NCBI GenBank assembly: GCA_025929535.1
Contig: JAICLZ010000044.1
Coordinates: forward strand, 1 to 35,479
Direction: 5' to 3'
Source of the DNA: Gemmatimonadaceae bacterium
GTDB taxonomy: Bacteria > Gemmatimonadota > Gemmatimonadetes > Gemmatimonadales > Gemmatimonadaceae
Length of the DNA stretch: 35,479 nt
The first letter of the stretch is position 1. Every line of letters starts with the position of its first letter. The position numbers and the translations under genes are program-made. Under the pieces are notes generated by a model. It saw nothing but the letters and a program-made list of their open reading frames with translations. It was not told the DNA's origin and ran no database searches. This document shows positions 24,738-33,437 of this stretch, piece after piece.

Positions 24738-25685
24738 TCAGTAGCCGTAATTCACTCCGGCGCAGAACATGTCGCGCGCGGCGAGACGCGTCGTGAGCCC
24801 CTCGTGCAGCGTGAGGTATTCGCTGCGATCGCTCACGCCCATCACGTACTTGTCGAGGTAACTGGCGAGCGTCGCGGGATCACGCGCGATGTCATCCCAC
24901 GCCACGTAGAACTCGTTGTCGCGATCGTAGTGCCCCTGTGCGTACGACGGATGCGCGCCCCAGGGCTCGACCACCACCGCGTCCACGATCACACCGGGAA
25001 TGAGCGTGCGGTTGGGATCAGCGCGCACCACGCTCGTGCTCACGAGCTCCTCCACCACCACGATCACGTGCTTCGACGCGAACGCCGCCTCCTTCTGCAC
25101 CCCGAGCAATCCCCAGATCTGCGCATTTCCCTCGGCATCCGCGCGCTGTGCGTGCACGATGGTCACATCCGGGTTGAGCGCGGGCACCGCCGCGAGTGAC
25201 TCGCCCGTGAAAGGACACGTCACTTGCTTGATCAGCGGATTCGAGACGGGTATGTCGGTGCCCTGATAGTCGCGCAGAGGCCAGAACGGGAGATGCGCCG
25301 CACCGGCGCTGAAGCGCGCGACCATGCCGAAGTGCGAGTACTCCTCGATCTCGAGCGGCGGCCTCCCCCGCTCCACCGCGCGCCGGAAGGCGTGGAGCGA
25401 GCCGACGCCCGGATTCCCCGCCCAGGAAAATACCAGCTTCCGCGCACACGCTGCCGCGATCAGCTGGTCGTAGATGAGATCCGGAGTGAGCCTGCAGAGC
25501 ACGAGATCGCGGCGCTTCTGCCGGATGATCTCGTGCCCGGCCGCGAAGCAGATCAGATGCGTGAACCCCTCGATCACGACCGTATCGCCATCGTGCACGT
25601 AGCGCGCGATCGCCTCGCGCATCGACAGCACCTTCGAGGACGCGATCCCCAAAGCGCCGGGCGCGCCGGTTGCCGCTTCGCTCAC
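24738..25685 (-). CDS. CoA-transferase subunit A
   Basis: The protein has 315 residues from a GTG at 25685 that overlaps the preceding aminotransferase stop as GTGA. The open frame upstream is a shadow of that aminotransferase. The protein shows the alpha-subunit pattern of glutaconate-type CoA-transferases: DGDTVVIEGFTHLICFAAGHE near the start, SWAGNPGVGS, NPDVTIVHAQRADAEGNAQIWG, and a conserved C-terminal part. This subunit binds CoA and pairs with the beta subunit encoded next. The pair is complete, with no sign of decay. Confidence 0.92.
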   Translation of the reverse strand: MSEAATGAPGALGIASSKVLSMREAIARYVHDGDTVVIEGFTHLICFAAGHEIIRQKRRDLVLCRLTPDLIYDQLIAAACARKLVFSWAGNPGVGSLHAFRRAVERGRPPLEIEEYSHFGMVARFSAGAAHLPFWPLRDYQGTDIPVSNPLIKQVTCPFTGESLAAVPALNPDVTIVHAQRADAEGNAQIWGLLGVQKEAAFASKHVIVVVEELVSTSVVRADPNRTLIPGVIVDAVVVEPWGAHPSYAQGHYDRDNEFYVAWDDIARDPATLASYLDKYVMGVSDRSEYLTLHEGLTTRLAARDMFCAGVNYGY

Positions 25686-27049
25686 GTCAGCGAGGTCAGT
25701 GCGCGGTCGATGATCGCTACCGCAATGTCGATGTCCTGTTCGTCGATCACGAGCGGGGGCGCGAGGCGCAGCGTGCTCTTGCCGCACGTGAGGAGCAGGA
25801 GTCCCTGCTCGAACGCCGTATCGATGAGCGCGCGTGCAAGCTCCGGGGCCGGCTCGCGCGTGCCGCGATCCTTCACGAGCTCAACGCCGATCATGAGGCC
25901 CTTGCCGCGCACGTCGCCGATGGACGGATGCTTGTTCTGCAGATCGCGCATGGCGCCGATCAACCGCTCGCCGAGCGCGGGCACCCTGGGCAGCAGCTCC
26001 TGCTCGACGACATCGAGCATCGCCATTGCGGCCGCACAGGCCACGGGGTTGCCGCCGAACGTCGAGCCGTGCGAGCCGTTCTCCCACTTCGTGATGGAGT
26101 CCTTCGCGATGATGGCGCCGAGGGGCATACCGGAGGCGAGCCCTTTGGCCGTGAGCAGAATGTCGGGCTCGATGTCCGCGAATTCCGTTGCCCACATCTT
26201 TCCCGTGCGACCCACGCCGCACTGGATCTCGTCGCACACGAGCAGAATGCCGTGCGTGTCGCAGAGCGCGCGGAGCGCGGGGAGGAATTGCCGCGGCGGC
26301 ACGATGTACCCGCCCTCGCCCTGAATCGGCTCCACGAAGATCGCCGCGACATCTCGCGGGTCCACCTGCCGCGCAAAGAGCTCCTCGATGGCGGCGATGC
26401 TGTGCTGATGACAGTCCGCGTGCGCGTGGCCGCACTCACAGCGATAGGGATTCGCGTACTGCACGTGATACACATCCGAGAGCATGGGGCCGAAGCCCGC
26501 GTGCTGCTTCACCTTGCTCGACGTCAGGCTCATCGCGCCGTAGGTGCGACCGTGGAACGCGCCCTTGAAGGCGATCAGTCCGGCGCGTCTGGTCGAGTTG
26601 CGAGCGAGCTTGATCGCGCCATCCACCGCCTCGGCCCCGGAGTTCGAGAGGAACACGCGCTTTCTGCTCGGCCCCGGCGCGAGCTTCGCCAGGCGCTCGA
26701 ACAGATTCGCCATTCCCTCGAAATAGAAATCCGAGCCGCAGATGTGCAGGAACCTGTCCGCCTGCGCCTTGATGGCGGCGATGACCTTCGGATGTCCGTA
26801 GCCCGTGGATGCCACGGCGATGCCGGCCATGAAGTCGAGGAACCGGTTGCCATCCACATCCTCCACCATCGCCTTCTCGCCGCGCGCGATGACGAGCGGA
26901 TATTCCTTGATGTAGCACGGCGAGGCGAACGTCACGTCCTGCTCCACCACGCGGCGGGCGTTCGGCCCCGGCACCGGAGTGTTGATGAACGGATAGTTGC
27001 GCGTGGCGGCGGGGGCGGTGGGACGAACGGTTGCGGTCATGGATGTCAT
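25682..27049 (-). CDS. Class III PLP-dependent aminotransferase (4-aminobutyrate aminotransferase-like)
   Basis: The protein has 455 residues. The start at 27049 forms an ATGA overlap with the aldehyde dehydrogenase stop; a second ATG at 27040 is also possible. Landmarks are NSGAEAVDGAIKLAR, AFHGRTYG, D273 in LLVCDEIQ, and the PLP lysine K302 in LTAKGLASGMP. It resembles GabT and acetylornithine/ornithine aminotransferases. A Cys/His-rich insert (C204, C206, C213 with H208, H210, H214, H216) sits at the same place as in the other two class III enzymes here. Its coupling to the dehydrogenase suggests that it supplies the semialdehyde the dehydrogenase oxidises. Confidence 0.93.
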   Translation of the reverse strand: MTSMTATVRPTAPAATRNYPFINTPVPGPNARRVVEQDVTFASPCYIKEYPLVIARGEKAMVEDVDGNRFLDFMAGIAVASTGYGHPKVIAAIKAQADRFLHICGSDFYFEGMANLFERLAKLAPGPSRKRVFLSNSGAEAVDGAIKLARNSTRRAGLIAFKGAFHGRTYGAMSLTSSKVKQHAGFGPMLSDVYHVQYANPYRCECGHAHADCHQHSIAAIEELFARQVDPRDVAAIFVEPIQGEGGYIVPPRQFLPALRALCDTHGILLVCDEIQCGVGRTGKMWATEFADIEPDILLTAKGLASGMPLGAIIAKDSITKWENGSHGSTFGGNPVACAAAMAMLDVVEQELLPRVPALGERLIGAMRDLQNKHPSIGDVRGKGLMIGVELVKDRGTREPAPELARALIDTAFEQGLLLLTCGKSTLRLAPPLVIDEQDIDIAVAIIDRALTSLT

Positions 27050-28626
27050 ACCGATGTGTGGATGGTCGTGCGGCTCTGCTCGCGCATGAACTGCATTACA
27101 TAGTAGGGACCGCATCCGCCCTTGCCGCTGGATCCGGAGCCCTTCCAACCCGTGAACGCCTGCGCGCCCGGCCACGCGCCTGTCGTGGCGCCGGTGCGCT
27201 TGTTGGCGTAGCACACGCCCGCTTCGATCTCGTCGAAGAAGCGCGCCACTTCCTCCTCGCTTCCGCTATAGATCCCGGCCGTGAGTCCGTACTCCGTGCG
27301 ATTGCTCTCCGCAATCGCCTCGTCGAACGTGGTGATCTCCCCGATCGCGAGGAACGGTGCGAAGAGCTCCGTGCGAAAGAGAGTGCTGTCGAGCGGCAGA
27401 GTGGCGATCGCGGGTGAAACATAGTGCCCCTTGGCCTGCGCACCTCGCGTGAGCCGCGTACCGCCCAGAACGACCTTCCCCTCAGCCCTCGCCTGTGCGA
27501 CCGCGCGCTCGTAGCGCTCGACTGCCTGGGCGTTGATCACCGGGCCGAAGTACACGTCGCGCTCCGATGGATCGCCGATCACCAGCTTCTCGGTCTTCGC
27601 CACGAGCGCCTCGATGAACTCGTTCGCGATGAACTTGTGTACGTACACGCGCGAGGTGGCCGAGCACTTCTGATTCTGGAGTCCGAACGCGGACTTCATC
27701 ACGCCCTCGGCCGCCATGTCGATATCGGCGGTGTCCATCACGATCGCCGCGTTCTTGCCACCCAATTCGAGCAGGCACGGGCGCGCGAATTTCGCGCTGA
27801 ACTCGGAGAAAATGCGCATCCCGACTTCCTTCGATCCCGTGAACACGACGCCGTCAATGCCCGGGTGGCGCCAGAGCGCGTCGCCCATGACGTGACCGTC
27901 GCCCTGGATGAGATTGAACGCGCCCGCGGGGATGCCCGCGTCGCGATAGATCTCGTAGAGCCTGAGCCCCGTCCACGGCGTCTCCTCCGCCGGCTTGTAG
28001 ACGATGGTGTTGCCGGCCACCAGCGCGGCCGAGGACATCCCGGCGGACAGCGCGAGCGGGAAGTTGAACGGCGCGATGCACGCGAACACGCCGAAGGGGC
28101 GGAGCACGTCGATGTTGCGCTCGATCGGCGTCATCTTCGCCATCTCGCGAACGAAGCCTCGCGCATCGAGCATCTGCTGGCAGTAATAGTCGATGAGATC
28201 CGCCGACTCCTCGGCATCTCCCATCGCCTCGAGGCGGCTCTTCCCCACCTCGACGCTCATGGTTGCGGCGAGATCGAACTTGCGCTCGCGAATGAGCTCC
28301 GCGGCGCGGCGGAGGGGCGCGATACGCTCCTCTACGCTGCGATGCGCCCACTCCCTGGCCGCCGCGCGCGCGGCTTTCACCGCGAGATCGATCTGCTCCG
28401 GGCGAGCGGTGTGAAAGGTGCCGAGCACACGCGATGCGTCGATGGGCGACGTGTCCACGAGCTGCTCGGCCGTGGTCGTGATCGCCTTGCCATCGATGTA
28501 CATGGGATACTCCTTGCCGCTCGCCCCGCGCACGCGCACGAGCGCCTCGTCGAACATCGCATGGAACTGCTCGAGGTCGACGTTGGCCGACGTGTACGTG
28601 ATCTTTGGGAGAGAAGCTGCGGTCAT
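27046..28626 (-). CDS. Aldehyde dehydrogenase, L-glutamate gamma-semialdehyde (P5C) dehydrogenase-like
   Basis: This 526-residue NAD(P)-dependent aldehyde dehydrogenase has its catalytic Cys at C321 in QNQKCSATS, the general base E287 in LELGGK, and N188 in FNFP. The N-terminal extension and the motif GLQNQKCSA are typical of the P5C dehydrogenase (PruA/RocA) branch, which oxidises glutamate gamma-semialdehyde to glutamate. Related enzymes take aminoadipate or succinate semialdehydes. It lies 17 nt downstream of one aminotransferase gene and overlaps the next by 4 nt. The natural route would be aminotransferase to semialdehyde to acid. Confidence 0.93.
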   Translation of the reverse strand: MTAASLPKITYTSANVDLEQFHAMFDEALVRVRGASGKEYPMYIDGKAITTTAEQLVDTSPIDASRVLGTFHTARPEQIDLAVKAARAAAREWAHRSVEERIAPLRRAAELIRERKFDLAATMSVEVGKSRLEAMGDAEESADLIDYYCQQMLDARGFVREMAKMTPIERNIDVLRPFGVFACIAPFNFPLALSAGMSSAALVAGNTIVYKPAEETPWTGLRLYEIYRDAGIPAGAFNLIQGDGHVMGDALWRHPGIDGVVFTGSKEVGMRIFSEFSAKFARPCLLELGGKNAAIVMDTADIDMAAEGVMKSAFGLQNQKCSATSRVYVHKFIANEFIEALVAKTEKLVIGDPSERDVYFGPVINAQAVERYERAVAQARAEGKVVLGGTRLTRGAQAKGHYVSPAIATLPLDSTLFRTELFAPFLAIGEITTFDEAIAESNRTEYGLTAGIYSGSEEEVARFFDEIEAGVCYANKRTGATTGAWPGAQAFTGWKGSGSSGKGGCGPYYVMQFMREQSRTTIHTSV

Positions 28627-28643
28627 ATCGTCTGGAGGAGAGA

Positions 28644-29993
28644 TCAGGTGATCGCCATCGCGCCGGAGACGGACGCATCGTAGGCTGCGCGGAAACGCAT
28701 CAGCAGCTCATCGATCTGCGATGGCTCGATGATGAAGGGGGGCGCAAGCATGATGATGTCACCATTGCCGCCCGTGGTGTGCGCCACGTTGGGCCACACC
28801 ACGAGGCCGGCGAGCAGCGCCGCCTCGGTGAAGCGCTCGGCCACCTTCGCCGATCGCGGGAACGGCGCTCGCGTATCGCGGTCGAGCACGAGCTCGATGC
28901 CCGCGAGCATTCCGCGACCGCGCACGTCGCCCACGTGCGGAAGATCGAGCAGCGCCGCGAGCTTCTCGTGGAAGACGCGCCCCATCGCGGCGGCGCGCGC
29001 GACCAGCGCGTGCTCGCGGAGATAGCGCACCGTCGCGAGCCCCGCGGCACACATCACCGGATGGTGCGAAAACGTCTGCGCGTGAGCGAGCGCGCCAGAG
29101 CCGCGCGCGATCACGTCGACGATGCGCCGCGGCGCCGCCACCGCGGACAGCGGTGTGTAGCCGCCGGCGATACCCTTCCCCATCGTCATGATGTCCGGCG
29201 CAACGCCGTACGGCTCGAGCGCGGACCAGGTGCCCGTGCGGCCGGCGCCGCACGCGACCTCGTCGGCAATGAAGAGCACGTCGTGGCGATCGCAGATGTC
29301 GCGGATCGTTCGCCAATACTCCGGCCGCGGAACGGTTGCACCCGTGGAAGATCCCCCTACCGGCTCCGCGATGAACGCGGCGATGCGATCCGCGCCGATC
29401 TCGAGAATCCTCTTTTCCAGTATGGTGCCGGAGCACACGTCGCATTCGGGATCGGACCCGCGGCACTCGCAGTGATATGCGAGCGGCGCCGGCACGCGAT
29501 GCACGTTCACGATCCATTCGTGAAAGAACGTCGCGTAGTGGGGCCGCGCGGAAGCGGACATCGCGAGGAGCGTGTTGCCGTGGTAGCCGGGCGACAACGA
29601 GATGATGTCCTGCTTCGCCGGGCGCCCGCTCTCCACCCAGTACTGCCGTGCGAGCTTGAGCGCTGCTTCCACGGCTTCGGAACCACTCGAGAGGAAGTAG
29701 ATGTGGTCCAGATCGCCCGGTGTGAGCGCAGCAAGCTCGGAAGCGAGCGCCTCGGCAGGCGCCGACGTGAACGCTGCGCCCGTCAGATACGCGATTCGCG
29801 CCGCCTGCTCGCCGATCGCGTCCGCGATCTCGCGCACGCCGTGTCCGATGTTGGCCACGAAGGCGCCGCCGGAGCCGTCGAGATACTGCCGACCCTGGTC
29901 GTCCCACAGGTAACATCCTTCACCCCGGACGATCTCCGGAAAATCCCGGGTGAGTTTTCGGTAAAAGACGTTACCGTCAGGATAGCGATGCAT
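28644..29993 (-). CDS. Class III PLP-dependent omega-aminotransferase
   Basis: The protein has 449 residues. It opens with MHRYPDGNVFYR and lacks the N-terminal extension of the other two class III enzymes. Landmarks are LSSGSEAVEAALKLAR, GYHGNT, D244 in LFIADEV, and the PLP lysine K273 in TMGKGIAGGY. It is closest in style to omega-amino acid:pyruvate and adenosylmethionine-8-amino-7-oxononanoate-like aminotransferases. No biotin genes are nearby, so a catabolic role is more likely. The Cys cluster here has four cysteines (C175, C177, C184, C187). It is the first gene of the seven-gene operon. The promoter must lie in the 142-nt divergent region before the lipoprotein gene, where I see no clear -35/-10 pair. 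Confidence 0.92.
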   Translation of the reverse strand: MHRYPDGNVFYRKLTRDFPEIVRGEGCYLWDDQGRQYLDGSGGAFVANIGHGVREIADAIGEQAARIAYLTGAAFTSAPAEALASELAALTPGDLDHIYFLSSGSEAVEAALKLARQYWVESGRPAKQDIISLSPGYHGNTLLAMSASARPHYATFFHEWIVNVHRVPAPLAYHCECRGSDPECDVCSGTILEKRILEIGADRIAAFIAEPVGGSSTGATVPRPEYWRTIRDICDRHDVLFIADEVACGAGRTGTWSALEPYGVAPDIMTMGKGIAGGYTPLSAVAAPRRIVDVIARGSGALAHAQTFSHHPVMCAAGLATVRYLREHALVARAAAMGRVFHEKLAALLDLPHVGDVRGRGMLAGIELVLDRDTRAPFPRSAKVAERFTEAALLAGLVVWPNVAHTTGGNGDIIMLAPPFIIEPSQIDELLMRFRAAYDASVSGAMAIT

Positions 29994-30135
29994 GGCGGGG
30001 ATCGGTCGGTTCGTGGGGGGAAGATCGTCAAGTTATGGCTTCGGACGCCCGGGAAACAGGGTCATCGGACATGCACCCGGGCTCGCGGCATGTGTTACGC
30101 GCCCTGCCGTCGATGCATTTCCAGCGGAGGCTCAC

Positions 30136-30387
30136 ATGCGTGCAATCCTTCCGATCATCGCCGCGGCATTGTTCGCGGTCGGCTGCCATAACTCGAACAC
30201 GAATGGCTCACCGAGCCCGGCGCCCTGTGATCCGAACGTGACGACGTGCCCGGGCACGACCACGGGAACGAACACTGGTACGGGCACGACCACCGGCACC
30301 GGAACCACGGGCAGCACCGGGACCGGCACAACGACGAATCAGCCGCCAACTACGACGCCGCCAACCAACCCGCCCCGACATCGCTGA
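30136..30387 (+). CDS. Small Thr/Gly-rich lipoprotein
   Basis: The protein has 83 residues. The ATG at 30136 is preceded by GGAGG six bases upstream. The N-terminus MRAILPIIAAALFAVGC is a lipoprotein signal with Cys17 as the lipidated residue. The mature chain is low complexity: a short Asn/Ser/Pro stretch with two cysteines, then TTTGTNTGTG-type repeats of Thr and Gly, then Thr/Pro. It looks like a surface or periplasmic spacer without a folded domain. The repeated codons make length variation between strains likely. A hairpin follows 18 nt after the stop. Confidence 0.8.
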   Translation: MRAILPIIAAALFAVGCHNSNTNGSPSPAPCDPNVTTCPGTTTGTNTGTGTTTGTGTTGSTGTGTTTNQPPTTTPPTNPPRHR

Positions 30388-30405
30388 GGCATGGAGTGGA
30401 AAGAC

Positions 30406-30439
30406 GAAGACCCGCGAGGCCTGAGCCGCGCGGGTCTTC
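30406..30439. terminator. Hairpin terminator between convergent small genes
   Basis: GAAGACCCGCG (30406-30416) pairs perfectly with CGCGGGTCTTC (30429-30439) around a 12-nt loop that can itself form GGC/GCC. There is no T-tract on the plus side; on the minus side GTCTTTCC follows. It sits between the lipoprotein stop (30387) and the minus-strand stop at 30474, so it probably serves both. Confidence 0.7.
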
Positions 30440-30473
30440 GCGTCTACTCGATCATCGTGTGCGGGTAGTCGTG

Positions 30474-30623
30474 CTAGACTGCTCGGCGACCTGTGATCAG
30501 GCGCACCAGCACGACCACGATCGCGATCACCAGAAGCAGGTGGATTAGTCCGCCGGCTACGTGAAAGACGCCGAAGCCGAGAATCCACAGAATGAAGAGA
30601 ATTACCGCAATAGTCCAAAGCAT
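30474..30623 (-). CDS. lmo0937-family small membrane protein
   Basis: This 49-residue protein is easy to miss because of its size. It starts MLWTIAVILFILWILGFG, continues FHVAGGLIHLLLVIAIVV and ends LITGRRAV. Two hydrophobic helices joined by a short HVAGGLIH turn are the hallmark of the lmo0937 family of tiny bacterial membrane proteins, whose function is not known and which often respond to envelope or general stress. The match to the family consensus is strong by eye. A GAGGG lies about nine bases before the ATG. An inverted repeat occupies 30641-30666 upstream. Confidence 0.88.
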   Translation of the reverse strand: MLWTIAVILFILWILGFGVFHVAGGLIHLLLVIAIVVVLVRLITGRRAV

Positions 30624-30640
30624 TGTCGAAGCCCTCGCTC

Positions 30641-30666
30641 ATGGGTGAGTCGCACGCCACACCCAT
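30641..30666. promoter_or_regulatory. Inverted repeat upstream of the lmo0937-type gene
   Basis: ATGGGTG (30641-30647) and CACCCAT (30660-30666) form a 7-bp inverted repeat with a 12-nt spacer, starting 17 nt before the ATG at 30623. It could be an operator or an mRNA hairpin in the leader. Evidence is limited to the symmetry. Confidence 0.3.
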
Positions 30667-30795
30667 AAGCAACACGCGTACCGCTGGGCCCGAACGAGCT
30701 GACAGCGTTGAGGCGCTTGCACCGCGCTTGCTCCATAGTGTGCGCCGCGATACAATCCCGCTCCGCTCACTTCCCTCCTGCACGGCGGTCACCAT

Positions 30796-32157
30796 TTGAT
30801 CATCCGGCGTTTCGCGACGCGGACGGCGATCGCCGCATTCGCGTGCGGCATCGCGATCTCCGGCGGAAACGCGCAAGGCTCGGCGCGCGCACTCACGATC
30901 GCGGACATGCGGCGATTCGCGGACGTGAGCGACCCTCGCATGTCTCGGGATGGCGAGTGGATCGTGTACACCGTCTCCACTGTCGATACGGCACACGATC
31001 GTTCGAATGGCGACATCTGGCGCGCACGGTGGGACGGCGACGGCACACGAGCCACGCGCAGGACGTGGGGAACGGACGATGAGCACTCGCCGCAGTTCGT
31101 GGGCAGCACGCGTGCGATCTCCTTTCTCTCCGCTCGCGGGGAAACGCGAGACTCGGATCAACTCTGGCTTCTGCCGCCGGATGGAGGAGAGGCGCGCAAG
31201 CTCACCACCATCAAGAACGGAGTCGACGACTACTCGTGGTCTCCCGACGGCAAGCGCGTGGTGCTCGCGCTTCGCGACTCGACTGCCGACGCGGACAGTG
31301 CACCGCACCCGATCGTTCTCGACCGTCTTCAGTTCAAGCAGGATATCGAGAGATACCCGAGTGGTCGCCCGACGGCACGCCGATTCTCTTTTCGTCCAAG
31401 CAGCAGAAGGATCCGGACCGGACCGACAACTGGGACCTCTTCGTGATCGCGCCCACTCCGGGCGCTGGCGCGCACTAGCTCACGCGGAGCGATCTCGATG
31501 ACAGCGATCCGCAGTGGGAGAGCCGCGCGATGTGGAGTCCGGATAGCAGGGAGATCGCGTTCCTTCAGGGTGGGCCGGACAGCCTGATCTACTTCTCGCT
31601 GCAGCGCCTCGCAGTCATCTCCGCCGCGGGCGGGACGGTGCGCGTCGTCAGCCGCTCGCTGGATCGCAGCTTCGTGCATCCGGCGTGGTCCGCGGATGGG
31701 AAGTGGATCTACGCGCACTGGGGCGAGAAGGATTTTGAGGACGTGCTCGCGGGTGTCGACTTCCTGGCGACCCATCACATTGCCGATCCGACGCGACTCG
31801 GCGTGGGCGGGTGGAGCTATGGCGGCGAGCTCACGGACTACGTGATCGCGAGTCGTACCCGTTCCTGCACGCCGATCGCATCGTGACGCCAACGCTCTTT
31901 ATGGCCGGGGATCTCGATTACAACGTGCCGCTTCAGAACTCCGAGCAGATGTACCAGGCCCTCCGCTCGCTCGGGGTGGAGAGCGAGCGGTGATCTATCC
32001 GGGCGAGCACCATGGGCTCACGCGGCCGAGCTTCCTCGCCGAAAGGCTCTCTCACTACATCGGCTGGTACGGACGACACCTCGGCGTCACCTCGGCCGAT
32101 CCCGAAATCACGTACTGCCCTGCGCAGCTCTGCACCGGTTCTACATCGGATCGATGA
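30796..32157 (+). pseudogene. Decayed S9 family (prolyl oligopeptidase-type) peptidase
   Basis: The relic reads as an exported S9 peptidase in pieces. It starts at a TTG (30796) with a signal-like segment and then propeller blades (DPRMSRDGEWIVYTVS, YSWSPDGKRVV). A frameshift near 31345 moves the reading to the frame containing IPEWSPDGTPILFSSKQQ. An in-frame TAG stands at 31476-31478 where CAG would fit. After KWIYAHW the sequence jumps to GEKDFEDVLAGVDFL, so most of the remaining propeller is deleted. The nucleophile motif GWSYGGELT is kept. A second deletion plus frameshift near 31860 leads to YPFLHADRIVTPTLFMAGDLDYNVPL, and another frameshift near 31990 leads to VIYPGEHHGLTRPSFLAERL with the catalytic His. 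Intact homologues are around 650-700 residues; here about 430 codons remain. It cannot make an active enzyme. Confidence 0.9.
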
Positions 32158-32441
32158 AGATCGTCGAGAAGTTCCTTCCCGTCTGCACGACCAGCTTCAC
32201 GCACAAGCTCGGAGTGTCCAAAGATCGGAAACACTGCTGAGCGCGCCATAGCCGCCTCGGGACGTGGCACTCGCGCGAGAGCTTTTCGGTCATTCCGCAG
32301 CTGGAACAGGCACGAACCGCTTCGGTGTTCAAGGCGCGCGAGCGCTTCTATTTTACGAGAGAAGGCCTCGCGAGCCTCAGGACGCGCGCAACGTGTTCAG
32401 ATTGGCCGTGTTCGGCGCGTCGATTGCATAGGTGGTAAGCG
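32158..32441 (+). other. Non-coding stretch with possible gene remnants
   Basis: No intact gene is visible between the S9 relic and the L,D-transpeptidase. Short protein-like pieces appear on the plus strand, such as RFYIGSMKIVEKFLPVC around 32140-32190 and FKARERFYFTREGLASL around 32320-32380. They are in different frames with stops nearby. They may be debris of a gene lost with the S9 peptidase, but I cannot name a family. Confidence 0.35.
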
Positions 32442-33347
32442 ATGATTCCCACTATTGATTTGCCTCGAGACCGCTCCAGGGTGGCGTTCGCCGCCGTGCT
32501 CCTTTCTCTGGCTGGTTCTGCCTGCGCACACACCGCCGTGATGCCGGATCCGAGTCTGGCGGCTGCAGACAGCGCGCGCGCGCTTGCCGTGGCTGATTCG
32601 GCTCGCCGGGCGGACAGCATGCGCGTGGTCGACAGCATTGCTGCGCATGGCGAGATCGTGGCGGAAGCACCCGCCCGCGTGATGCACTTCGAGTCCGACG
32701 CGGACAGCCTGGACTACGAGAACAATCGAAGATTGGCCGAGCAGGCGAAGGAGTATCGTGTCGTGGTCTCGCTCTTCGACCGGCACCTCTGGGTGCTGAA
32801 TGGCGACGACACGCTCCGCTCGGCGCCCGCGGCCGTCGCGATGGATTCCACACTTGCGTTCGCGGGACACGTCTGGAAATTCGACACGCCCCGGGGCAAG
32901 CGCAAAGTGCTCGACAAGTCGGAGAATCCGCTCTGGATTCCGCCCGATTGGCACTACGCCGAGGTGGCGAAGGAGAATCACCTGGCGCTCTCGAAGCTGC
33001 CACTCAAGGGCAGCGTGAAGATCGCGAACGGTCGCAAGCTCCAGGTGCGCAATCAGCAGGTGGGCATTATCGTTCCGGACTCGGGCTGGGTCCCGCTGCC
33101 GCTCGACGAGGAAGTCGTGTTCGACGACACGCTCTACATGCCTCCGCTCGGGACCAAGAACCGTCGCATCTACGGAGAGCTCGGGAGTTACCGCCTTGAC
33201 CTGGGCGACGGGTATCTCATCCATGGCACGCCCGAGGAGTCGACGGTGGGCGATGCCGTGACGCATGGATGCGTGCGTCTCAAGGAAGAGGACATCAGCT
33301 GGTTGTATGCGAACGTGCCCAATGGGACGAGCGTGTACATCTATTAG
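32442..33347 (+). CDS. L,D-transpeptidase (YkuD domain), probable lipoprotein
   Basis: The protein has 301 residues with AGGTGG seven bases before the ATG. The N-terminus is a signal ending LAGSAC, which suggests lipidation at C28, though the box is not ideal. An Ala/Asp/Ser-rich linker (30-100) precedes a YkuD-type catalytic domain. The active motif is H261-GTPEESTVGDAVT-H275-G-C277-V-R279, the standard HGT...SHGC(V/I)R layout with Thr for Ser. These enzymes make 3-3 cross-links in peptidoglycan or attach proteins to it, in the periplasm. The domain begins with VVVSLFDRHLWVLNGDDTLR, the usual first strands. The enzyme appears intact. It converges on the FAD oxidoreductase gene, 90 nt away. 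Confidence 0.93.
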   Translation: MIPTIDLPRDRSRVAFAAVLLSLAGSACAHTAVMPDPSLAAADSARALAVADSARRADSMRVVDSIAAHGEIVAEAPARVMHFESDADSLDYENNRRLAEQAKEYRVVVSLFDRHLWVLNGDDTLRSAPAAVAMDSTLAFAGHVWKFDTPRGKRKVLDKSENPLWIPPDWHYAEVAKENHLALSKLPLKGSVKIANGRKLQVRNQQVGIIVPDSGWVPLPLDEEVVFDDTLYMPPLGTKNRRIYGELGSYRLDLGDGYLIHGTPEESTVGDAVTHGCVRLKEEDISWLYANVPNGTSVYIY

Positions 33348-33437
33348 CGGAGAGTCACCTCGCCACAGCAGCGCTGATCGCGAATACGAGCAAATCGAGC
33401 GAGTCGACCCCGGCGCGGCGCTCGGGATCGTTTGGGG

